The position numbers and the translations under genes were made by a program. DNA of 64,000 bases from Endomychus coccineus. Its lineage: Eukaryota > Arthropoda > Insecta > Coleoptera > Endomychidae. Below, in pieces: positions 57,735 to 64,000 of the stretch (position 1 is the first letter of the stretch; each line of letters opens with the position of its first letter). The notes under the pieces were generated by a model. It had not been told where the DNA came from. It did no database searches and worked only from the letters and a program-made list of their open reading frames with translations. The stretch spans positions 150,176,962 through 150,240,961 of the forward strand of contig OY294067.1 in NCBI GenBank assembly GCA_958510875.1, written 5' to 3'.

Positions 57735-58674
57735 GCGAGGATGCAACAAAAAGTCTCAGTCTATCCACAATTTCGTTATCGTCATCTCAATAAACATATT
57801 CGATAGGTTTCTCGTTATATTCAAGCATATCATTTTTGATATATGCATTTCCAATGTACGTTTTGGATCTGGGTCTTTTCAGTACATGTTGTATTTTACT
57901 GTGTTTCTTATTCGATCAGCTGGATTGTTATCGCGTCTATGAGCACTACTCATTTCCATCATTTGACTGTAATTTTTCCACAATGTAAGTATCAGGTAGG
58001 AAATCTCTGTAAAATATCAAATTATACAGTCCTGTGGTACCCTTGAACGGAGTACCCTCAATAATTATATTACTCTCACTATCGAATTCTATAGGTTGAT
58101 TACCCATGAACCATTTGTCTTAAGTTGAATTATATTCCAAACCCATTCTATCATCGTATTTCTTGACATCATCATCCAATAGAAATCCTTCCAAGTAATA
58201 ACGTGCTAATGTGGGGTATTGTTGCAGAAACTCCTCTGTAGCCGCTGCATTATCTTTCTCAAGTTTTGTGAATTCTCCACGAATCTGTTCGATAGTATGT
58301 TCGGGGGTGAACACATCCTCCTCAGTATCTGGGGGGTTATATACGAATTCTTCTCCTTCAGTTACAATATTTGGGATTGGAATGTTCTTTATTTGTATTG
58401 CTGTAGAAACAAAACTTTTAGGTCTAATCAACGAATATTGTTGTATTATTTCAGCATTTTCCGAAATTTCCTCTAGGGGTTTAGATACATTCCTGAACAT
58501 ATTATCTAGAATCTCATCATTTTCAGCTTCACCCAGTTTCACAGCCAAATATTTTTTCCTCACAACGTTTGCCAACTCTGAAATTTGTTTCTGCAATTGT
58601 TGTTTTGCTTTCCACTTGTTAGGCACATTCACGTAGATGCTGAGTGGTTTGTCTATTTCAAATGGAAGTATATA
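57735..58674 (-). pseudogene. Conserved Polinton protein of unknown function, with stops
   Basis: The first part, read from 58674 down to 58120, contains KPLSIYVNVPNKWKAKQQLQ, a long helical segment, VYNPPDTEEDVFTPEHTIEQ and KYDDRMGLEYNST, then TAA. In the same frame the similarity continues with MGNQPIEFDSESNIIIEG, TPFKGTTGLYNLIFYRDFLP, and in the next frame SAHRRDNNPADRIRN, up to a TGA near 57880. The phrases I-G-N-x-x-x-x-x-D...I-x-x-G-x-x-F-x-G-T-x-G-L-Y-x-L-L and TNAHRR recur in uncharacterised Polinton proteins. The 5' end is cut by a mariner at 58675: the first dozen codons of the open frame upstream of that point come from the transposon. Its function is unknown. Confidence 0.65.
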
Positions 58675-60536
58675 CAGGCTATTCCACGAGAGCCGTTCGT
58701 TAGAAGTTTTCATGGTTAGAAAAAAGTTAAAATTCTGAAATTTTGGGTTCCAGGGTTATCTAAGATTTTCTTTATTTCCTAAATATTTTCAAGATCATAC
58801 TACTTCCGGTTACACCGGAAGTCGCCATTAACTTCCTTATTTTAAATGGAACACCCAGTATATTATTTAATTTTTGAATTCCTGAGAAAATGTCATAGTG
58901 GATTCCATCAGGTTTCCCTATACCTATTTTCAATTTTTTCTCAGATATCTTGATTTTTTTGAAAATTTTGACAGATGTAGCGCTGTTTTGAGCATTGCGC
59001 CCTCCAACCAATTTCGATTGGTGGAAAGCGCTCCTGGGATAGACGGGAGCACAGGAATGATTCTTTCGAATGCTGTATTGACAACTGATTTATCGCATAC
59101 AGGGTATCCAAAATTTAATGACCAATTACATCATTCTAAAAGTTGAAAAAGTTCGTTTTTTCAAATAGGACACCCTGTATTTTATTGGATGATCGGATGC
59201 AGAATTTGATTCTGCATCGATTTGCTAAAACATTCCTCATACCTATTCTCAGTGGTTTTCTTGTTAATTCATATTTTTATCAAAAGGTGATCAAACTCCA
59301 AAAGTTCTACAAAAATTTAAATGCGGCAAGATATCTGGAGATACTGAGAGGGTTTGTTAGTGATTTTCTAAATGCCCTACCTCAACGTGATAGAGCAAAC
59401 AGTTTGTATCAGCTTGATGGTGCTCCAGCACATTCCACTATAGCTGTACACCGGCAATTGTCACTGATGTTCGAGGATCAATGAATTGGCCCGCGAGGAC
59501 CTTGGAACTGGTCACCCAGATCACCTGATTTGACCCCTTTGGATTTTCACCTCTGGGGTCGCATGAAAGAACTAGTGTACTCTAGGCCGATACAAACTAG
59601 AGAGGAATTGTTGAACCGTGTTCACCATGCGCTCACTAATATCGGTCCAGACGAACTTCCGAGGTCTGTTTCGCGAGGAGTATATGACAGAGTTATTCAG
59701 TGTTTGAACCAAAATGGAGGTCATATAGAACAATTATGGTAATTTTACATTCTCTTATTATTTTATGTCATTATGTTCCAATTTTTTGTTTTTATTTTAT
59801 ATTTCGTTCCAAATGTTATGTACTAATGTCATGTTCTAATCAAAGTAAATTTTTTACCGTTTCATTGATGTTTATTTGGCTTCGAAAGGCAAGCGATGTT
59901 TCGATTTCTGCCAAAAAACCACAATAAAATAAAAAATATGGATTAACAAGAAAACCACTGGAAATAGGTATAAGGAATGTTGTAGCAAATCGATGCAGAA
60001 TTAGATTCTGCATCCGATCATCCAATAAAATACAGGATGTCCCATTTGAAAAAATGAACTTTTTCAACTTTTAAAATGATGTAATTTGTCATTAAATGTT
60101 GGATACACTGTATGCGATAAATCAGTTGTCAATATGGCATTCGAAAGAATCATTCCTGTGCTTCCGTCCACCTCAGAAGCGCTTTCCACCAATCAAAATT
60201 GGTTGAAGGGCGCAATGCTCAAAACAGCGCTACATCGGTCAAAATTAAAAAAAAAAATCAAGATATCTAAGAAAAAATTGAAAATAGGTATAGGGAAACC
60301 TGATGGAATCTACTATGAAATTTTTTCAGAAATCTTAAAATGAAATAATATACTGGGTGTTCCATTTAAAATAAGGAATTTAATGGCGACTTCCGGTGTA
60401 ACCGGAAGTAGTATGATCTTTAAAATATTTTGAAAAGGAAGAAAATCTTGCATAATCCTGGAACCCAAAATTTCAGAATTCTAACTTTTTTCTGACCATG
60501 AAAACTTCTAACGAACGGCTCTCGTGGAATACCCTG
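58675..60536 (+). mobile_element. Third long-TIR mariner, nested in the Polinton
   Basis: CAGGCTATTCCACGAGAGCC at 58675 pairs with the inverse ending CCCTG at 60536, and TA lies directly outside both ends. The inverted arms (58675-59281 and 59929-60536) are about 607 bp and include ACTTCCGGTTACACCGGAAG, itself a hairpin, and CCGATCATCCAATAAAATAC. The centre is only about 650 bp and encodes half a transposase. It is a non-autonomous, internally deleted element. It lies between the ATPase gene and the next Polinton gene, so it arrived after the Polinton. Confidence 0.9.
59290..59742 (+). pseudogene. C-terminal half of a mariner transposase
   Basis: After the left arm the frame reads NAARYLEILRGFVSDFLNAL, then YQLDGAPAHSTIAVHRQL with the second catalytic aspartate, a TGA near 59482 where tryptophan is expected, then RSPDLTPLDFHLWGRMKEL with the third aspartate, and ends NQNGGHIEQLW at 59742. 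By my count 41 residues separate the two aspartates, as in rosa-type (DD41D) mariners and unlike the 43 in the elements at 5429 and 7718. The helix-turn-helix region and first aspartate are absent. The open frame extending upstream to 59143 is arm sequence. Confidence 0.88.
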
Positions 60537-60544
60537 TACACATG

Positions 60545-61271
60545 TTAGATGTATATATAGCTATCAAAACTTTTGCGATAACGCCCTTTGTTCATGTCAC
60601 AGTCTTTGTTCATCATAAGGAATCCATATTTATCTTTCCAACATGCGCTACATATCTCTTTGAAATTCTCGAGTGACATGTCGGTACTCATATGATCGGT
60701 AAATATATGTTTCAAATTGAATTCATCCTGTTTGAAAATAATCAAGCAATTGGGCATTGTCGCGCAATCCATGTTTCGGACATATAGCAAAAGACTGACA
60801 AAGATAGAAACTATCAATTGAGTTGTGTTTCCCTTCTGAAGAATAAGCACGAATTTTCTCCTTTTTCTCATCCATTACATCATCCATCACCATTACCGAA
60901 TTAGGTTTCGCTTCTGTTGGGTCTATGACCTCATCACTTTCAGTATATGGAAAATATCCAAGTCCAACAATGTTCTTCAATGTTTCCCCCAACAACTGGT
61001 ATTTTGGTTGGTGTAAAGACTTTGAATATATGTACACGTTTTAAAATTTCAGGCCGTTTGCATCTAACAATAGAGATAACATCACATTTATTTTCATACA
61101 ATTACTTGGACCACAGATTATTGTTCGTAGAGTATTTGGCAGCAAAGATCTGTGACGTTGTGGTTGTTCAACATTCTCAATGCTTGACCCTGAGCTCATA
61201 ATATTCAACGAGTCTTCTTGCTTAACAATCTCCATGATGCCTAGGGGAGCATCGGAATCATACTGAAACAT
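60545..61271 (-). pseudogene. Polinton genome-packaging ATPase (FtsK/HerA type), broken
   Basis: The minus-strand reading from 61271 has LRTIICGPSNCMKINVMLSL, where the Walker A lysine region is degraded: GPSNCGKTN is usual and GPSNCMKIN is seen. A TAA follows at about 61041. In the same frame NVYIYSKSLHQPKYQLLGET and SVMVMDDVMDEKKE (Walker B) follow. A frame change near 60725-60760 leads to HMSTDMSLENFKEICSACW and YGFLMMNKDCDMNKGRYRKS, the typical C-terminus of Polinton ATPases. In viruses this family pumps DNA into capsids. It is the first gene from the right terminal repeat, and a mariner follows it immediately. Confidence 0.85.
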
Positions 61272-61387
61272 ATGTTAATAAGCATTTTCTTATATACTAG
61301 TTATTGATGTTATATTGTGTATGTCCGATCACGCCGTTAATCACTTCTACGCTTCTGTGAAAAGCAAGTATCAAATACGTGATAAAT
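61272..61387 (-). promoter_or_regulatory. Likely upstream region of the ATPase gene
   Basis: This short AT-rich spacer between the repeat-rich right terminus and the first minus-strand gene is where a promoter would be expected. No TATA box or initiator can be assigned with certainty. The call rests on position alone. Confidence 0.25.
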
Positions 61388-61640
61388 AAGTCCGGATGTT
61401 GAAGCACGTGCTTAACACGTGTCTGATTATTGAAGCACTTGTCTGAACACGTGTCTGAGTAGAGCACGTGTCTGAATGTTGAAGCGCGTGCTTAACACGT
61501 GTCTGATTATTGAAGCACGTGTCTGAATACGTGTCTGAGTATTGAAGCACGTGTCTGAGTATTGAAGCACGTGTCTGAGCACGTGACAGAACACGTGTCT
61601 GAACGCTGAAGCACGTGTCGGAGTGTTGAATCACGGGATA
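61388..61640. repeat. CACGTG-rich short tandem repeats next to the right Polinton terminus
   Basis: Units of about 18-40 bp built from GAAGCACGTGTCTGA, ATTGAAGCACGTGTCTGAG and ACACGTGTCTGA repeat at least ten times. Nearly every unit contains CACGTG. The array lies just inside the right terminal repeat and has no counterpart inside the left one. The minus-strand frame through it is a repeat artefact. Confidence 0.9.
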
Positions 61641-61656
61641 AAACATGTGCATGAAT

Positions 61657-63003
61657 GTAAACTATGATCGCCGGATCGTCAATTCAATGAAACATCACTT
61701 ACTCATCAAAATTATCATGTATTTTGATACACATAAGGATACAGTTAGATGTTCTCCACACCCAATTTGCATGCATCATATTAATTTTACCTCATCCAAA
61801 ATATAGGAATTAACATTCTGCCTGTCAATACTTTTCATTTGATACCTATAAAGCTATGGTTGACATTCATAGATCCGCAATGACAGTTCACGTGACAGAT
61901 GCTTTATAGATCCGCCACGTTACACCCATCGAGACACGACATGACACCTCGATGGAGACCTCACGTGACAGACGCCATGACACCTCGTTCAAGACCCACG
62001 TGACAGCCGCCATGACAACTCTTTCCACCACCATGATGCTCTATGGTTTTGACTTGGGTTAGCTCTATAACCTTCAGCTCTATGGTACGTGATAGCCGCC
62101 ATGACACCTCGTGACCGACGACACCTCGTTAAAGCCCCACGCGACAGACACCTCGTCGAAGTGAAAGACCTCATGATATCTCACCGCGTGACAGATCATG
62201 TGATTTCAAAACCGTACGAGATGCACGAGTAGCACGAATAGGACGAGTCGAACTGGTGGCGACACCTCCCTGAAGTAGTCTGTACCTTGATGCTGTGACG
62301 TTACACGTCTGCCCTGTGATAGCAGCCTGTCATCTTGGATTCGCACGAGTCGGACGAGTCGAACTGGTGGCGCCACCTACACAAAGCAGTATGTACCTTC
62401 AACGACAGATGTCATGCGGGGGCGACACCACCGCGAAGTAGTCTGTACCTTTGGCCCACCATGAGACAGCTGTCACGTGGTGGCGACACCTCCACGAAGC
62501 AGTCTGTACCTTCAATCCGCCATGACAGCTGTCACGTGGTGGCGACACCTCCACGGAGCAGTCTGTACCTTCGATCCGCCATTTCAGCTGTCTCGTGGTG
62601 GCGACACCTCCACGAAGCAGTCTGTACCTTTGGCCCGCCATGACGGTGATGCTATCACGTGGTGGCGACACCTCCATGGAGCAGTCTGTACCTTTGGCTC
62701 ACCATGACAGCTGTCAGGTGGTGGCGACACCTTCACGAAGCAGTCTGTACCTTTGGTCCCCCACGACAGCTGTCACGTGATAGTCACGTGACCCTGTACA
62801 TGTGACACACTCTTTACAAGCATCCTGTATACACTTTACAAACAACCTATCCTTATCTCACAGACCTTATCACCTACATCCTTCCCTTATCACATGCATG
62901 CTCTCAAAACTGATAAGGACAACCTCACACCGGATGCACACCGACAGCTAGACCGAAGTGGAGACCGAATATCCTGTTCCCGAAGTAGTCATCTCAATCT
63001 ACT
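61657..63003 (-). repeat. Polinton right terminal inverted repeat
   Basis: About 1347 bp, the inverse of 50245-51568. It holds 7-8 units of the 59-bp minisatellite (62255-62790), reading GACAGCTGTCACGTGGTGGC and GAAGCAGTCTGTACCTT. Differences from the left arm are substitutions plus unit-number changes, so the arms no longer undergo strict homogenisation. Confidence 0.95.
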
Positions 63004-63009
63004 GATGCC

Positions 63010-64000
63010 TTGATCTCTTTCAAGGAACCGCCTCGTACAATTACTTATACTTATATCTTTATATCTATCCAAGCGTTAATTCTGAAGGTCGTATTCGCTG
63101 AGAGGTGATTAGGAATTACCAGTTAAACTCGTTAATCAAATTAAATAATAAGTATATTTTGAATAAAAGCTAACAAAATTTGGTATATTACAACACCGCG
63201 AATGGATATAAATTACTACAAACTTCAGAAACGGAAATGATACATGAATTTAAAAACGTCAACTACAGGTTCACCCCAAAATGGGAACCTGTGAAACCGT
63301 TATCAATGTCGCTAGTTCTACCCCTTTCGCCAGCGAGCGAGTTCCTGCTCAGGATCTCTGAACGTTTGAATCGAATGAGAGACTAATTGGCACATACGTA
63401 ACAGTGATCGATTTCGCGCTCGATCACGTCGATGATTGATAGCTAATATTTGAAATCAAATGATTCCTCTCTTTCTGGTAACCTGGGGTAAGCCTAGCGA
63501 CCTGATACTCGATCATATCCCCTAAGTGATCTCCGATAAGCGGAATTTGTATAGAACATTCGAAATAGCTTAAATGGCTGGAAAAACATAAATTAACAAT
63601 ATAAACATTGGCGGGCGGAGCATAGTCTGAAGGTTCAATAACCACATTATATTATATCGTCGATTCAGAGGTTGAAGTCAATATAACAGTTGTTTTTGGC
63701 AATCAAAATACACTTACCCTATTGGTCTGATAACACAATTTCCTCTCAAACTTCTTGTAGAAATAACGCACAAAGTATTTAAACACTCGATTTCTACATC
63801 GGATTAAATTTGGTATCATAGGAAATTGTCACAAAATGATTCAAAATAAGGAGAAAAACGTCTCACGCGAGACACGGAAGACGCGAACAAGTTCAGTGCT
63901 GCTCCAGCCCTAAGGATCCCTAACCCTTGTTGCATTGTTAATTCAATATCTATAAATTTCTTGAACTTGATTCGTATATTCTGGACATACATATCAATAT
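63010..64000. other. Flanking sequence, nothing recognised
   Basis: Presumed pre-insertion DNA to the right of the Polinton. It has short frames only. The portion around 63270-63390 is less AT-rich, but I recognise no domain. Confidence 0.4.

Larger units (their letters stand above)
50245..63003 (-). mobile_element. Polinton/Maverick virus-like element, complete ends, no DNA polymerase
   Basis: The element runs from AGTAGATCAACATGACTACT to the inverse ending ATCTACT at 63003. It is flanked on both sides by GATGCC (50239-50244 and 63004-63009), the 6-bp target duplication typical of Polintons. Terminal inverted repeats are 1.3 kb. Inside are remnants of packaging ATPase, integrase, adenain-type protease, a PLA2-domain protein, and minor and major capsid proteins, nearly all on the minus strand. 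Excluding a nested mariner the element is about 10.9 kb, against 15-20 kb for most Polintons. The protein-primed polymerase B is not found. Frame breaks affect at least the ATPase, integrase, protease and both capsid genes. Confidence 0.95.

Noticed and set aside
50245..63003. CRISPR array suggested by regular repeats in the terminal regions
   Set aside because: Units are contiguous 59-bp tandem repeats without unique spacers, in an animal Polinton; no Cas-like genes.

Overview
The window reads as nuclear DNA of an animal, most likely an arthropod and probably an insect. The background is AT-rich and gene-poor, a GT-AG intron of about 55 nt is visible, (TA)n microsatellites are long, and the transposon families present (DUF4817-type mariners, R1-clade and Jockey-like retrotransposons, Penelope-like elements, a P element, a Polinton) are typical of insect genomes. 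The order cannot be fixed from this sequence. I see no convincing intact single-copy host gene. The window is almost entirely mobile DNA at different stages of decay, separated by AT-rich filler.

Layout. 1-2017 and 2285-3580 are two large foldback (inverted-repeat) elements, the first with a decayed hAT/ZBED-like transposase fragment in its loop. 5337-10021 holds a (TA)n tract and two adjacent mariner-type transposons with unusually long terminal inverted repeats (about 465 and 600 bp); one encodes an uninterrupted 359-residue transposase. 10026-11018 holds Penelope-like element ends and a 243-bp mini-element with perfect 34-bp inverted repeats and a hammerhead-like motif. 12524-12884 is a MITE. 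14368-19740 holds a Jockey-like scrap and a decayed R1-clade retrotransposon on the minus strand. 21445-23313 is a decayed mariner containing a retrotransposon tail. 23314-33300 is mostly featureless, with a two-copy 92-bp repeat and a small hAT-like MITE.

33303-45065 is bracketed by short related inverted repeats. It holds a broken, intron-containing Myb/SANT-like gene and a cluster of at least four Penelope-like elements (reverse transcriptase plus GIY-YIG endonuclease). Two of these are arranged as inverted, 5'-truncated pairs; one is a single copy with an open 710-codon frame. A tRNA-derived SINE with a (TA)n tail lies among them. 46244-48068 holds a deleted P element (THAP domain and transposase C-terminus) and a 240-bp MITE derived from it, each with target-site duplications.

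50245-63003 is a complete-ended Polinton/Maverick virus-like element with a GATGCC target duplication, 1.3-kb terminal inverted repeats carrying 59-bp minisatellites, and remnants of packaging ATPase, integrase, adenain-type protease, a PLA2-domain capsid-associated protein, and minor and major capsid proteins. It has no recognisable protein-primed DNA polymerase B. Most genes are broken, but the PLA2 protein and one unrecognised plus-strand gene are open. A third long-TIR mariner has inserted into it. The Polinton genes would form one morphogenesis and integration module on the minus strand; in their present state the element is a relic.
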